Of a stretch of DNA of 64,000 nucleotides, positions 29,057-38,988 are shown piece by piece. The translations under genes and the position numbers were made by a program. Source of the DNA: Gracilibacillus dipsosauri (lineage in GTDB: Bacteria; Bacillota; Bacilli; Bacillales; Amphibacillaceae); NCBI RefSeq assembly GCF_003176895.1, contig NZ_QGTD01000008.1:744001-808000 (forward strand), read 5' to 3'. The notes under the pieces are model-generated. The model saw only the letters and a list, made by a program, of their open reading frames with translations. It did no database searches and was not told where the DNA came from. Each line of letters starts with the position of its first letter. The first letter of the stretch is position 1.

Positions 29057-29135
29057 ACTTTTTATTGCCCGAACCAAGTATTGCTCTTAGGAAACCACCT
29101 AAAAACTTAGGTAGTTTAATTGTATAAAATTTCAT
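29055..29135 (-). CDS. spoVM: Stage V sporulation protein SpoVM
   Basis: A 26-codon gene, the same length as B. subtilis SpoVM. It reads MKFYTIKLPKFLGGFLRAIL and ends GSGNKK. It is an amphipathic helix that recognises the convex forespore membrane and anchors SpoIVA for coat and cortex assembly. The first 14 residues are identical to my memory of the B. subtilis peptide, including Pro9, which is needed for curvature sensing. A strong GGGGAGGGG site lies 4 bases before ATG 29135. It lies between rpmB and thiN, its usual place. A sigma-E promoter is expected upstream but is not clear by eye. Confidence 0.96.
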   Translation of the reverse strand: MKFYTIKLPKFLGGFLRAILGSGNKK

Positions 29136-29241
29136 TCTACCCCTCCCCGCCTTTTGAAAAGCACATTTCTATACTCTTTTTATAGCTTATGATGGTTGAC
29201 GGAAAGAATTGCATCCTAGTACAATTTTCCATCATGTTTCT

Positions 29242-29895
29242 TTAGCTTTTCAATGGATCCACACTCTTTATCATTATTAATATGCCATCAGTAAAAGAAA
29301 AAGTACCTTGCTCGTCAATTATTTGATTAGAAATACATAATGTCGAGCCCCATTCAATTGTTATCTTATCAAGCGGGTAATAAAATCCTTTTAAGGTTAG
29401 GTTTTTTACCATTTGGGAAAATGGAATAAATGAAATATATTGTCCTGGATGAACATTTTTAATATGGTATTTGCCAGATTTATAAAGTGATAATTGATTC
29501 TGATGATCTACGATTTCGCCAAAGACATTTCGTTTCATTAACCGATAAAGTAAATGAATATTAGCTAATTCGTGATCCAATCTTCCACCTGTAACACCAA
29601 ATAACTGAATAGAGTCAGGCTCTTGCTCTAGAGCTAACCGAATAGCAAGCTCTAGGTCGGTCTCGTCCTTTTCTGTAGGGTATAGAACGAATCTAGGAGT
29701 AGCAGCTTTAATTAATTCTTTGTCGTGAACCGAAACCGAATCAAAATCTCCTACAGCCATATGGATGTCAATCCCTGCGTCTAACAAATATTTTGCACCT
29801 AAATCAGCTCCAATCCAAAAATCAATTTGGTGTTGGAAAGCTAGAAGATTCGCAAGTAATTCCTTTGGTCCGCCAGCCACTATACCTATTCTCAT
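29242..29895 (-). CDS. thiN: Thiamine pyrophosphokinase
   Basis: 217 residues. Converts thiamine to thiamine pyrophosphate with ATP. The N-terminal domain has WIGADLGAKYLLDAGI and AVGDFDSV, and then PTEKDETDLELAI, the substrate-binding acidic cluster, and FGVTGGRLDHELANI. It lies after rpe, as in B. subtilis. No TPP riboswitch is seen upstream, as expected for this housekeeping enzyme. Confidence 0.96.
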   Translation of the reverse strand: MRIGIVAGGPKELLANLLAFQHQIDFWIGADLGAKYLLDAGIDIHMAVGDFDSVSVHDKELIKAATPRFVLYPTEKDETDLELAIRLALEQEPDSIQLFGVTGGRLDHELANIHLLYRLMKRNVFGEIVDHQNQLSLYKSGKYHIKNVHPGQYISFIPFSQMVKNLTLKGFYYPLDKITIEWGSTLCISNQIIDEQGTFSFTDGILIMIKSVDPLKS

Positions 29896-29966
29896 TTTGA
29901 CAACCTTCCAATTTGTGTTCTATTTATCCCCATCAGTGGGAAAATACTACTGATGGTAGTCTCACT

Positions 29967-30617
29967 TTAAGCATTTCTTAATATATTCATTGCTTTTTGA
30001 CGGTCTTTTTTGTTAAATATGGCACTGCCAGCCACTAGTACATCAACACCTGCTTCTTTACATTGTTTCACTGTGTTCTCATTAACCCCGCCATCGACTT
30101 CAATCTCAAATGATAAATCGAAATCTTCTCGCCAACTAACGGCTTGCTTCACTTTATCTAATACTTCTGGAATAAACAATTGACCGCCAAACCCTGGATT
30201 CACTGTCATAAATAATACTAAATCCACATATTTCAAAATTGGTTTAATGCTTTCAACAGGAGTGGCTGGGTTAATCACAACACCCGCTTTTTTCCCCGTC
30301 TCCTTGATTAGGTGAATTGTGCGATGAAGATGTCTACATGCTTCCACGTGCACGGTAATTATATCTGCTCCCGCCTCAGCAAATTGCGGGATATACCTAT
30401 CCGGATTTTCAATCATTAAATGAACATCTAGTACGGTAGAGGTTATTGGTCTTATAGATGAAACAACTAAAGGACCAATTGTAATATTTGGAACAAAATG
30501 ACCATCCATTACATCTATGTGAATATAATCCGCTCCGCCATTAACTACATCCTCAATCTCTTCTCTTAATATGGAAAAATCAGCTGATAGGATTGATGGT
30601 GCAAGTTTTACTGTCAT
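29967..30617 (-). CDS. rpe: Ribulose-phosphate 3-epimerase
   Basis: 216 residues, TIM barrel of the pentose phosphate pathway. Motifs: KLAPSILSADFSILREEI, HIDVMDGHFVPNITIGP with catalytic Asp and metal-binding His, VHLMIENPDRYI, MTVNPGFGGQ and EVDGGVNENT. Its start is one base past the rsgA stop, so it is coupled to rsgA. It is followed by a 70-base gap with a small inverted repeat (29932-29956). Confidence 0.97.
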   Translation of the reverse strand: MTVKLAPSILSADFSILREEIEDVVNGGADYIHIDVMDGHFVPNITIGPLVVSSIRPITSTVLDVHLMIENPDRYIPQFAEAGADIITVHVEACRHLHRTIHLIKETGKKAGVVINPATPVESIKPILKYVDLVLFMTVNPGFGGQLFIPEVLDKVKQAVSWREDFDLSFEIEVDGGVNENTVKQCKEAGVDVLVAGSAIFNKKDRQKAMNILRNA

Positions 30618-30618
30618 A

Positions 30619-31500
30619 TTAATACCTCGGCTTTCTCTGCTTTATTTCTTCAATAAAATGTAAATAATTTTCATATCGTTCTGCTAGTATTTCTTTATGT
30701 TCAACTGCTGTCTTTACTGCACAACCTGGTTCTTTTATATGCATACAGCCCCGAAATTTACATGTGTCTCGTCGTTCGACAAACTCTGGAAAACAATTCG
30801 GTAAGCTTTCTAATTCTAATTCGGCAAAATCTAATGCGCTAAAACCTGGTGTATCGGCAATTAGGCCATTTTGAAATGGTATTAATTCTACATGTCTTGT
30901 CGTATGTTTTCCTCTACCTAGGCTTTCTGATATTTCATTTGTTTCTAGTTCAAGCCCAGGAATCAGTGCATTAAGTAAGGAGGTCTTTCCCACTCCAGAC
31001 TGCCCAGCAAAGACAGAAATTCTTTGCTCAAGAAAGCTAGAGACTTGTTCCACTAGATCTTGATCTTCTTTCGATAAAAAGCGAATGGTATAGCCAATAT
31101 CCTGGTAATATTGCAATTTAGATTGCAAGGATTGAGCTTCACTTTTTTCAAGCAAATCCATTTTTGTGAAGAATAGTATTGGCTGAATATGTTTTGATTC
31201 AACCATTACTAAAAACTTATCTAACAAGTTCAAGCTTAGATTAGGCTCTTTAGCCGAGGACAATACGATCGCTTGATCAACATTCGCAATTGGTGGACGA
31301 ACTAATTCATTTTTTCGGTCATCAATTGCTGTAATATATCCTTCTTGTTCTCCACTCTCTTCAAATTCTACGGAGTCTCCTACTAATGGTGTGATTTTCC
31401 TTTTACGAAAAACCCCTCTGCCTCTACAACGAAACACTTTGCCATTATAATCAACATAATAGAAACCACTCAATGCCTTTATTATTCTGCCTTTTGCCAT
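30619..31500 (-). CDS. rsgA: Small ribosomal subunit biogenesis GTPase RsgA
   Basis: 293 residues. An OB-fold domain (about 1-65) is followed by a circularly permuted GTPase domain: G4 FFTKMDLL, then G1 GQSGVGKTSLLNAL, then G3 DTPGFSALDF. A C-terminal zinc motif reads CKFRGCMHIKEPGC. It checks 30S maturation. It abuts prkC with no spacer; the prkC-rsgA linkage is conserved in Bacillaceae. Confidence 0.97.
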   Translation of the reverse strand: MAKGRIIKALSGFYYVDYNGKVFRCRGRGVFRKRKITPLVGDSVEFEESGEQEGYITAIDDRKNELVRPPIANVDQAIVLSSAKEPNLSLNLLDKFLVMVESKHIQPILFFTKMDLLEKSEAQSLQSKLQYYQDIGYTIRFLSKEDQDLVEQVSSFLEQRISVFAGQSGVGKTSLLNALIPGLELETNEISESLGRGKHTTRHVELIPFQNGLIADTPGFSALDFAELELESLPNCFPEFVERRDTCKFRGCMHIKEPGCAVKTAVEHKEILAERYENYLHFIEEIKQRKPRY

Positions 31501-33486
31501 TTACTCACCCTTTACATCTTCATAGCTTATTGTCTTTTCAATTAATAGTTCATCATCTCGCAATACTTTGTAGGAAGCTTCTTCAGCTTCGGCTATGGTT
31601 AAATCAATCTTAAAAGTAGTATCCTCTGTAATCATTTCCACTTCCTGATATAACTCTTGAATGGAATGATTAACATCGCCTACATAAATGCTAACAGATT
31701 GGGCTTCATTTTTATCAGGATCCTTCGTATATGGGACAGTAAAGGATTCGGTATGGGTAACTTGTTTTGGCTGTTCTGGCCCCTTAGAAACAGTAATTGT
31801 AATTTCTTGGCCTTTAACAACTTCCTCATTAGCAGCTGGATTTTGATCAATTACTTGCCCTTCTTCTACTTCATCGTGATATTCTTCAACAATTTTCGGC
31901 TTCAAATCATTACTAGTTAAATACTCCTCTGCTTCACTGACAGTCATTCCTGCTAATCTATTTAAACGAAATGTTTCCTGACCTTTACTTACTTCAAAAA
32001 TAACCTTTGTATTACTTGGGACAACCTTATCACCTGGTGATGGTTGATGCTGAGATATGATCTTCCCTACAGGCTGATCAGAAAAAACCTCGTATGAAAT
32101 CACATCTTGATAGCCAGCATCCAACAAACTTTTCTCTACACTCTCGTACTCTTCCCCAATATAATCTTCAAATTCCACTGTATCAGGACCTGTACTCACG
32201 TATACTGTAATATCTTTTCCTTCCTTCACCGTAGAATTGGCAGCAGGATATGTTTCGATAACATGATTCTCTTCTATTTCTTCGTGTGCCTCTGTTTCTT
32301 TGTTTACTTTTAACTGTAAGCTTTCTAATTCTTCCAATGCTTCTTGATAGCTTTGACCAGATACGTCTGGGATTTTCACATCCTTCGGTTCAAATAAACT
32401 TGGAAGTACAAATAGAGCTAATAGAATCGCGCCACATAATATCACTAAAAGACTTGTTACCCAAATTATAGACTTTTTTCTTTTCTTCTTTTTCTTTTCT
32501 TTTTTGGGCTTTTCCTTCTTACTAGTTTTAGAATCTGCTTTAACAATCGTTTCATCATCGGCGGCACTTACTTCTGTGTATGTGTCCTCTTTTAAAATGG
32601 GAATGGCCTTTGTAGTCCCATCTTCCTCATTATTAGGAGGTTCAAACCTCGGTTCATGAAGCTTTTCGGGATCTAATGCATGGATAACAGCATTTTCCAT
32701 ATCCATTGCCGATTGATAGCGATATAGCGGATCCTTCGTGGTCGCTTTCAGCATAATATTTTCAACAGATTGTGGAATATTTGCCTTCCATTCACGTATA
32801 GAGGGCAAATCCTTCTGCAAATGCTTTAATGCGATGGAGACAGCAGATTGCCCTGAAAACGGAAGCGTTCCAGTAATCATTTCAAACATTACAATACCAA
32901 GGGAGTAAATATCTGACTTAACATTAGCCTTTCCTCCACGAGCTTGTTCAGGAGATAAGTAATGGATCGACCCGAGAACAGAATTGGTTTGAGTTAATGC
33001 TGTGGCGCTAAGTGCAACAGCTATTCCAAAGTCCGTCACTTTAACTTGACCATATTGATCGATCAACATATTTTGGGGTTTTATATCTCTATGTATAATA
33101 CCATTATCATGGGCATGTCCAATAGCGGATGAAATTTGAGCCATAATATCCAGTACTTCTTCTAGCTCAATTGGTGCGTGTAATTGAATATATTGTTTTA
33201 ATGTCATCCCATCAATATATTCCATTACCATATAATAGATTTGATCTTCTTCCCCAATGTCATAGATACTCACAATATTTGGATGAGATAAGCTTGTTGC
33301 AGCTTGTGCCTCCCGATGAAACCTTTTAATAAATTCATCATCATTTGCATATTCTAATCTTAATACTTTAATAGCCACTTCACGATCCAAAATTAAGTCG
33401 TTTCCTAGATAAACATTGGCCATACCACCACCGCCTACCAGTTTTTTTACTTGGTAGCGGTCGTTTAAAGTTCTCCCCTCTAACAT
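31501..33486 (-). CDS. prkC: Membrane Ser/Thr protein kinase PrkC with PASTA domains
   Basis: 661 residues. The kinase domain spans about 10-270 with a glycine loop VGGGGMANVY, Lys40 in VAIKVL, HRDIKPQNM and TDFGIA. A basic juxtamembrane stretch precedes one membrane segment at about 341-363 (IIWVTSLLVILCGAILLALF). Three PASTA repeats follow (starting about KIPDVSGQSYQEAL, VEFEDYIGEEY, FRLNRLAGMTV), then a C-terminal Ig-like domain. It senses muropeptides and promotes spore germination in B. subtilis. The start overlaps the end of prpC by 7 bases. Confidence 0.97.
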   Translation of the reverse strand: MLEGRTLNDRYQVKKLVGGGGMANVYLGNDLILDREVAIKVLRLEYANDDEFIKRFHREAQAATSLSHPNIVSIYDIGEEDQIYYMVMEYIDGMTLKQYIQLHAPIELEEVLDIMAQISSAIGHAHDNGIIHRDIKPQNMLIDQYGQVKVTDFGIAVALSATALTQTNSVLGSIHYLSPEQARGGKANVKSDIYSLGIVMFEMITGTLPFSGQSAVSIALKHLQKDLPSIREWKANIPQSVENIMLKATTKDPLYRYQSAMDMENAVIHALDPEKLHEPRFEPPNNEEDGTTKAIPILKEDTYTEVSAADDETIVKADSKTSKKEKPKKEKKKKKRKKSIIWVTSLLVILCGAILLALFVLPSLFEPKDVKIPDVSGQSYQEALEELESLQLKVNKETEAHEEIEENHVIETYPAANSTVKEGKDITVYVSTGPDTVEFEDYIGEEYESVEKSLLDAGYQDVISYEVFSDQPVGKIISQHQPSPGDKVVPSNTKVIFEVSKGQETFRLNRLAGMTVSEAEEYLTSNDLKPKIVEEYHDEVEEGQVIDQNPAANEEVVKGQEITITVSKGPEQPKQVTHTESFTVPYTKDPDKNEAQSVSIYVGDVNHSIQELYQEVEMITEDTTFKIDLTIAEAEEASYKVLRDDELLIEKTISYEDVKGE

Positions 33487-34232
33487 TCAGAATCACCAAC
33501 TTCTTCTTGCTGCTCGATAAGCGCGAGGGTAATATTATCCTCTCCACCACGTTGATTGGCCAATTGAATTAATTCATCAATTAATTGTTGTGAGCCTTTC
33601 TGTAACAATTTTTGATAAAGCTCATTATCGTCTATTTTATTTGTGAGCCCATCTGTACACAGTAATAGCTTGGACCCTTCTTCCCATGTTGTAGAATAAA
33701 CATCTGGTTCTACATCTTTTTCCGTGCCAAGGGCCTTTAAAATAACATTTTTACGAGGATGAACCTGTGCATCTTCCTCTGAGAGTTGGCCAGTTCTCAC
33801 TAGTTCACCCACTAAGGAATGGTCTGCTGTAATCTGCTTGTAGTCTTCCTTGTCTAGTAAGTAAGCTCTACTATCCCCGATATGAGCAACACTAATAAAT
33901 GTTTGATGGCATATAGCTGCTACAATCGTTGTTCCCATCCCTTTGTATTTATCTTCCTGCTGTGATTGTTCATATACGGTATTATTTGCTTTAGATACAG
34001 CGGATTGTAACCACACCTCAGCGCTTTCCTTGTTGCTTACACGCGGTTCCTTATTTTCCCACATTCGTACTACACTTTCAATCGCTAATTGACTCGCTAC
34101 ATCTCCAGCCTGATGGCCTCCCATCCCGTCTGCCACTAGTGCCAATATGTGATCCGTATCTTCCAGAACAGATACTGCATCCTCATTAATTTCTCTAATC
34201 TTTCCTTTATCTGATCGAAAATAATATTTCAT
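33480..34232 (-). CDS. prpC: PP2C-type protein phosphatase PrpC
   Basis: 250 residues. Removes phosphates placed by PrkC. Metal-binding PP2C motifs are all present: ALVADGMGGHQAGDVAS, VAHIGDSRAYL, LLCTDGLTNKI and GGEDNITLALI. It overlaps prkC by 7 bases. It follows rsmB by 28 bases, in one operon from coaBC to thiN. Confidence 0.97.
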   Translation of the reverse strand: MKYYFRSDKGKIREINEDAVSVLEDTDHILALVADGMGGHQAGDVASQLAIESVVRMWENKEPRVSNKESAEVWLQSAVSKANNTVYEQSQQEDKYKGMGTTIVAAICHQTFISVAHIGDSRAYLLDKEDYKQITADHSLVGELVRTGQLSEEDAQVHPRKNVILKALGTEKDVEPDVYSTTWEEGSKLLLCTDGLTNKIDDNELYQKLLQKGSQQLIDELIQLANQRGGEDNITLALIEQQEEVGDSEC

Positions 34233-34260
34233 CCATTTACACCTCTTTACAAGGATTTCA

Positions 34261-35622
34261 TCATTTCACACTATCTTTCTTTGTAAGTCTTGTAATAAAA
34301 AAACCATCACTATTTAAATCTTGAGGAAATAGTTGAATACCAAACTCAGTAAGACCTTGGCTATTTCTAAGGCCAATAGGTAACTCTTCAAAAAATAAGG
34401 GGTCTACTATAAACCGTTGGTTCTCATTCAAGAATCGCTTAATCACTAACTCATTTTCTTCTTTATTCACTGTACATGTACTATAGATTAATTTCCCATC
34501 CTTTTTCAATAATAGGGCTACGCTTTCTAATATCTCTTGTTGAATGGATACCAATTTTTTAATATCTGCCTCTTCTTTATTATATTTGATATCAGGTTTA
34601 CTACGTAATACACCTAAACCAGAGCATGGGGCATCAATTAGAATTCGATCAAATGTAGCTTTTTCGTGCACCTGATCAAGTTTTCGTGCATCCGCCTGGC
34701 CTGTTTGGATACAAGTAAGTCCCAATTGTTCCGCTTTTTTCTTTACAAGCTTTGCCTTCTTTTCATGCAAATCATAAGCGAAAACAGTCCCTTTGTCACG
34801 TATTTTCTCTGCAATATGAGTTGCTTTTCCACCAGGGGCACTACAGGCATCTAATATCGTCATGCCTTCCGAAAGGTCCATCATTTCCGCAACTAGCATG
34901 GAGCTTTCATCTTGAACGGTGAACAGGTGTTCATCAAAAGCAGGATGTTTTAAAACATTTCCCTGATCGATTAAAATGCCTTGTTCTGATATTTCTGAGG
35001 CTCTTACTTTCAAACCGTCCTCGTGCAATTGTTTGATAAGGTCTGTTCTTTTGACTTTTAATGGCTGTGTACGAATACTTATTTGTTTATGGGTTATATT
35101 TGTTTCACACATTGCTTTTGTTATGTCTATCCCATATTGCTTAATCCATCTATTTACTAACCAATTTGGATGACTTGTAGTGATGCTGATTCTTTTATCT
35201 TCCTTCTTAACTTCATTTAAATCTGGTAATCCATTTCGTTGAACAGAACGTAACACACCATTGACAAAATTAGCAATTCCTTTGTGCCCACGTTTTTTAG
35301 CGATTTCTACAGACTCGTGAATGATAGCATGATCAGGTATTTTCGTCAGATAATGCATTTGATAAATAGATAAATAGAGCAGCCATTTCACCCAATTATC
35401 CAGCTTTTTTTTCTTATTAACAAAGGAATTAAGGTAGTATTCAAGTGTCAATTTGTGTTGTAGGGTGCCATAAACAATTTCTGTTAATAGCGCACCATCT
35501 CGTGTATCCAAATCATATTTTTTCATGGCCTGATCAATGGTTAAATGACTATAACCGCCTTTTTCCCCTATTTTCAGTAATAAATCTAATGCTATTTTTC
35601 TTACCTGATCATTTTTCTTCAT
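34261..35622 (-). CDS. rsmB: 16S rRNA m5C967 methyltransferase RsmB
   Basis: 453 residues. The N-terminal NusB-like RNA-binding domain covers about 1-140. The SAM-binding Rossmann fold has ILDACSAPGGKATHIAE, and the two catalytic cysteines are in IDAPCSGLGVLRSKPD and YSTCTVNKEEN. It overlaps the end of fmt by 4 bases (ATGA), with GGGGAG 9 bases upstream of its start. Confidence 0.97.
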   Translation of the reverse strand: MKKNDQVRKIALDLLLKIGEKGGYSHLTIDQAMKKYDLDTRDGALLTEIVYGTLQHKLTLEYYLNSFVNKKKKLDNWVKWLLYLSIYQMHYLTKIPDHAIIHESVEIAKKRGHKGIANFVNGVLRSVQRNGLPDLNEVKKEDKRISITTSHPNWLVNRWIKQYGIDITKAMCETNITHKQISIRTQPLKVKRTDLIKQLHEDGLKVRASEISEQGILIDQGNVLKHPAFDEHLFTVQDESSMLVAEMMDLSEGMTILDACSAPGGKATHIAEKIRDKGTVFAYDLHEKKAKLVKKKAEQLGLTCIQTGQADARKLDQVHEKATFDRILIDAPCSGLGVLRSKPDIKYNKEEADIKKLVSIQQEILESVALLLKKDGKLIYSTCTVNKEENELVIKRFLNENQRFIVDPLFFEELPIGLRNSQGLTEFGIQLFPQDLNSDGFFITRLTKKDSVK

Positions 35623-36557
35623 TCGCCTAATTTCTCCCCTACTTCAAGGTTATTCCCAACACCTCTTATAAAATCTGCTGCTGACATCTTTTTTTTGCCA
35701 GCTGGTTGAAGTGTCTTAATGATTATCCCTTTACTATCACCTGTTGCAACAACAATACCATCCTCCGTTATATCGACAATCTCACCAGGATGTTGATTCG
35801 TTTGCTTTTCCGATTTTGTGGCATGGTAAATTTTTAGATTGTTTCCTCTCCATTTAGTGGAAGCTACGGGCCATGGGTGCAAGCCACGTATTTGATCAAA
35901 AATTTGCTGCATCGAATTTTCCCATTTAATTTTTTCTTGCTCTCTTGTAATGTTCGGAGCAAATGTCGCTAAAGCTTCCTCTTGCTTTATAGGTTCAATT
36001 TGTTCATTAAAAATTTTCGGAATCGTATCGGAAAGTAAGTCTGCTCCGATCACTGATAGTTTATCATGTAAACTTCCGACATCATCTTGTTCGGTGATCT
36101 TTACCTCTGATTGACTGATAATATCACCAGCATCTAATTTTTCTGCCATGTACATAATAGTAATACCTGTTTTTTGATGGCCATTTAATATGGCATAATG
36201 AATGGGAGCTCCACCTCTTAATTCTGGCAATAGTGAAGCATGAACATTGATACAGCCATATCTTGGTATGTCTAACAGCTCTTTAGGTAAGATTTGGCCA
36301 AATGCAGCGGTCACAATTAGATCTGGTTCTATTGCTTGTATTGGTTCGAAATTATCTTTTATTTTTTCTGGTTGAAATACAGGAATATTGTTTTTTTCTG
36401 CAGCAACCCTCACAGGTGGTGGTGTCATCGTTTTTTTTCTACCTTTTGGTCGATCTGGTTGGGTGACAACTAATTCTACCAAATAACCATCTTCTAATAT
36501 TCGCTCTAATATGGGAACTGCGAAATCAGGTGTTCCCATAAAGATAACCTTTTTCAT
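35619..36557 (-). CDS. fmt: Methionyl-tRNA formyltransferase
   Basis: 312 residues from ATG 36557. Formylates initiator Met-tRNA. It has MKKVIFMGTPDFAVPILERI, the catalytic region GCINVHASLLPELRGGAPIHYAI with HxSLLP, and MYMAEKLDAGDI. An ATG 15 bases upstream is too close to AAAGGA, so the shorter form is preferred. It lies 21 bases after priA. Confidence 0.97.
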   Translation of the reverse strand: MKKVIFMGTPDFAVPILERILEDGYLVELVVTQPDRPKGRKKTMTPPPVRVAAEKNNIPVFQPEKIKDNFEPIQAIEPDLIVTAAFGQILPKELLDIPRYGCINVHASLLPELRGGAPIHYAILNGHQKTGITIMYMAEKLDAGDIISQSEVKITEQDDVGSLHDKLSVIGADLLSDTIPKIFNEQIEPIKQEEALATFAPNITREQEKIKWENSMQQIFDQIRGLHPWPVASTKWRGNNLKIYHATKSEKQTNQHPGEIVDITEDGIVVATGDSKGIIIKTLQPAGKKKMSAADFIRGVGNNLEVGEKLGE

Positions 36558-36578
36558 TCTTACCAACCCCATTTTCCT

Positions 36579-38987
36579 TTACATTAATTGATATGGTTCA
36601 AAATCCACCGTTATAGTAAGATCATTTTTTTGAATATCTTCATAATAATAGTCGAGTATTTTACGAATAATCTCGTGTTGCATTGGTTCATTTTTATATT
36701 TTATCATGCACTGATAGCGATATCTATTGTTAATCCTTATAATCGGTGACGGTGTAGGTCCTAAAATCGTTGCATCATTTGTTAGATGTTTATACAATAG
36801 CTTGCTAATCATTTTCGTGACCTCCATTACCTTCAATTGGTTAGGATGAGACACATTAATTAGTGTTAGAAAATAATATGGAGGATAATGAAAATTCTTT
36901 CGCATATTCATTTCCTGTAAAAAGAATTGAGTATAATTATATTGGCTTGCTAATTCAATACTATAGTGCTCTTTTGAATATGTTTGAATAATTACTTCAC
37001 CAGGAAGCTGATGACGCCCTGCTCTACCACTAACTTGCGTTAATAATTGAAAGGTTTTCTCTGAGGCTCGAAAATCTGGTAAATTCAACATAGCATCCAC
37101 TGCAAGCACACCTACTAAAGTGACATTTTCAAAATCTAATCCTTTCGCGATCATTTGAGTTCCTAACAATATATTCGCTTCTTTGCTTTGGAACTTCTGC
37201 AGTAACCGTTCATGTGCACCTTTTCTCCTCGTGGTATCAACATCCATTCGTACAATTTTTGCATCAGGGATGACCTGCATCAAGGCTTCCTCCACTTTTT
37301 GGGTACCTGTTCCAAAATAACGAATCTGATCACTCTGACAATTTTCACATTCTTGCATCATTGGTATTTGATAATCACAATAATGACATTTTAATAAATG
37401 ATTACTTTTATGATAGGTTAAAGCTATATCACAATGTGGACATTTCACTACATCCCCACATTCTCGACACATAACAAAAGTAGAATATCCCCGTCTGTTT
37501 AAGAATAAAACTACTTGCTCTTTTTTGGCTAATCTTTCTTCGATCGCACCTAGCAATCTCTTGGAAAACATCGTCCGATTACCAGCATGTAATTCTTCAC
37601 GCATATCGACAATTTCTACCGGGGGCATTACTTGGTTATTCATTCTGTCAGGCATTTCTAATAAATGGTATACATTTTTTTTTGCACGGGCATATGATTC
37701 AAGTAATGGGGTGGCACTTCCTAATACCACTGGACATTGATGATAAATCCCACGTTGCTTCGCTACTTCTCTTGCATGGTATCGCGGCTGTTCCTCCTGC
37801 TTATAGCTTGTTTCATGTTCCTCATCAATAATAATAATACCTATATTCTCAAATGGAGCAAAAATAGCTGATCTTGCGCCTACAACTACTTTTACTTCTC
37901 TTTTATGAATCTTTGTCCACTCATCAAATTTTTCTCCAGGCGATAAGGCACTATGTAATACCGCTACTTCCCCACCGAATCTCTCTTTAAAACGTTGAAC
38001 CATTTGTGGAGTTAGTGCTATTTCTGGAACTAAAACAATCGCTTCTTGTCCTTTTTGTAATACTTTTTCTATAGATTGTAAGTATACTTCTGTTTTCCCG
38101 CTACCCGTTACTCCATGGAGAAGAAATACCTCAGACTGTTCCTTCTCGATTGCCTTCCATATTGGTTCAATAGCAACTTGCTGTTGATCACTTAAGGGTA
38201 GTGGTTTTGTTCGTTTAAATTCTCTGTTTTGGTAAGGATTACGGTATACCTTCTTTTCAATTTTCTTTAACAATCCCTTTTTAATCAATGCTTGAATAGT
38301 ACTCGTTGTCGTCTCACAAGCACGAAGTAAATCACCTTGTTCGACAGATTCATTATTTTTAAGAAAATATTCTAACACTAACCGTTGTTTTTGAGCGTTT
38401 TTGGATAGATCTTGTATCGCCTCTTCTATTAAGTATAACTCTTTATTTGGTTCAATAAACGATACTTTTTTGATCGTTTCCTTCGATTGAACTATATAAT
38501 GAATCTGAACATGTCCATTTTTCATTTCCTTGTGTAATTCTCGATAATTTCCATTTCGCTGCAAAAACTCATCAAAGCTAATAACTGTTCTGCCATCAAA
38601 TAATTTTTGTAAGGACTTCGGCAATTCTTCAAAGGTTAATGCTTCAATTTCCTTTTTGTATTTTGCTTTTAAAACTTGTGGTAGCATTGCTTGATATGCT
38701 TGAATATATAAACTAATTGTCTCCTCTGCAAGCCATTTACCTAGTTCTAATAATTCATCTGTTAATACAGGGGTCATATCCATTACCTGACTAATTTTAC
38801 GCAACTTATCAAATTCAGATTCCGCTACAAGATTGACAACGAATCCCATCACCTTTCTTGGTCCAAACGGTACAGAGACTCTCATACCTTTTTTTATTAA
38901 TCCTACCATCTCAGGTGGAACGAGGTAATCAAACGAGTGATTCGTTTGATTTGTCGGAACATCGACAACTACTTTTGCTACTTGCAT
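36579..38987 (-). CDS. priA: Primosomal replication protein N' (PriA helicase)
   Basis: 802 residues. Restarts replication at abandoned forks. The N-terminal 3'-DNA-binding domain is followed by helicase motifs LLHGVTGSGKTEVYLQ, IIIIDEEHETSYKQ and GSATPLLESY. A zinc-binding insertion has CRECGDVVKCPHC and CHYCDYQIPMMQECENCQ. The C-terminal helicase lobe has LLTQVSGRAGRHQLPGEVII. One base separates it from coaBC. Confidence 0.98.
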   Translation of the reverse strand: MQVAKVVVDVPTNQTNHSFDYLVPPEMVGLIKKGMRVSVPFGPRKVMGFVVNLVAESEFDKLRKISQVMDMTPVLTDELLELGKWLAEETISLYIQAYQAMLPQVLKAKYKKEIEALTFEELPKSLQKLFDGRTVISFDEFLQRNGNYRELHKEMKNGHVQIHYIVQSKETIKKVSFIEPNKELYLIEEAIQDLSKNAQKQRLVLEYFLKNNESVEQGDLLRACETTTSTIQALIKKGLLKKIEKKVYRNPYQNREFKRTKPLPLSDQQQVAIEPIWKAIEKEQSEVFLLHGVTGSGKTEVYLQSIEKVLQKGQEAIVLVPEIALTPQMVQRFKERFGGEVAVLHSALSPGEKFDEWTKIHKREVKVVVGARSAIFAPFENIGIIIIDEEHETSYKQEEQPRYHAREVAKQRGIYHQCPVVLGSATPLLESYARAKKNVYHLLEMPDRMNNQVMPPVEIVDMREELHAGNRTMFSKRLLGAIEERLAKKEQVVLFLNRRGYSTFVMCRECGDVVKCPHCDIALTYHKSNHLLKCHYCDYQIPMMQECENCQSDQIRYFGTGTQKVEEALMQVIPDAKIVRMDVDTTRRKGAHERLLQKFQSKEANILLGTQMIAKGLDFENVTLVGVLAVDAMLNLPDFRASEKTFQLLTQVSGRAGRHQLPGEVIIQTYSKEHYSIELASQYNYTQFFLQEMNMRKNFHYPPYYFLTLINVSHPNQLKVMEVTKMISKLLYKHLTNDATILGPTPSPIIRINNRYRYQCMIKYKNEPMQHEIIRKILDYYYEDIQKNDLTITVDFEPYQLM

Positions 38988-38988
38988 A

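Noticed and set aside
29136-29241. Sigma-E promoter for spoVM
   Set aside because: A weak GTATAGAAAT resemblance to the -10 was seen, without a convincing -35; not strong enough to list.
32461-32520. Possible frame disturbance in the Lys-rich stretch of prkC
   Set aside because: The run of AAG/AAA codons is a juxtamembrane basic segment found in PrkC proteins; the frame continues intact into the membrane segment and PASTA repeats.
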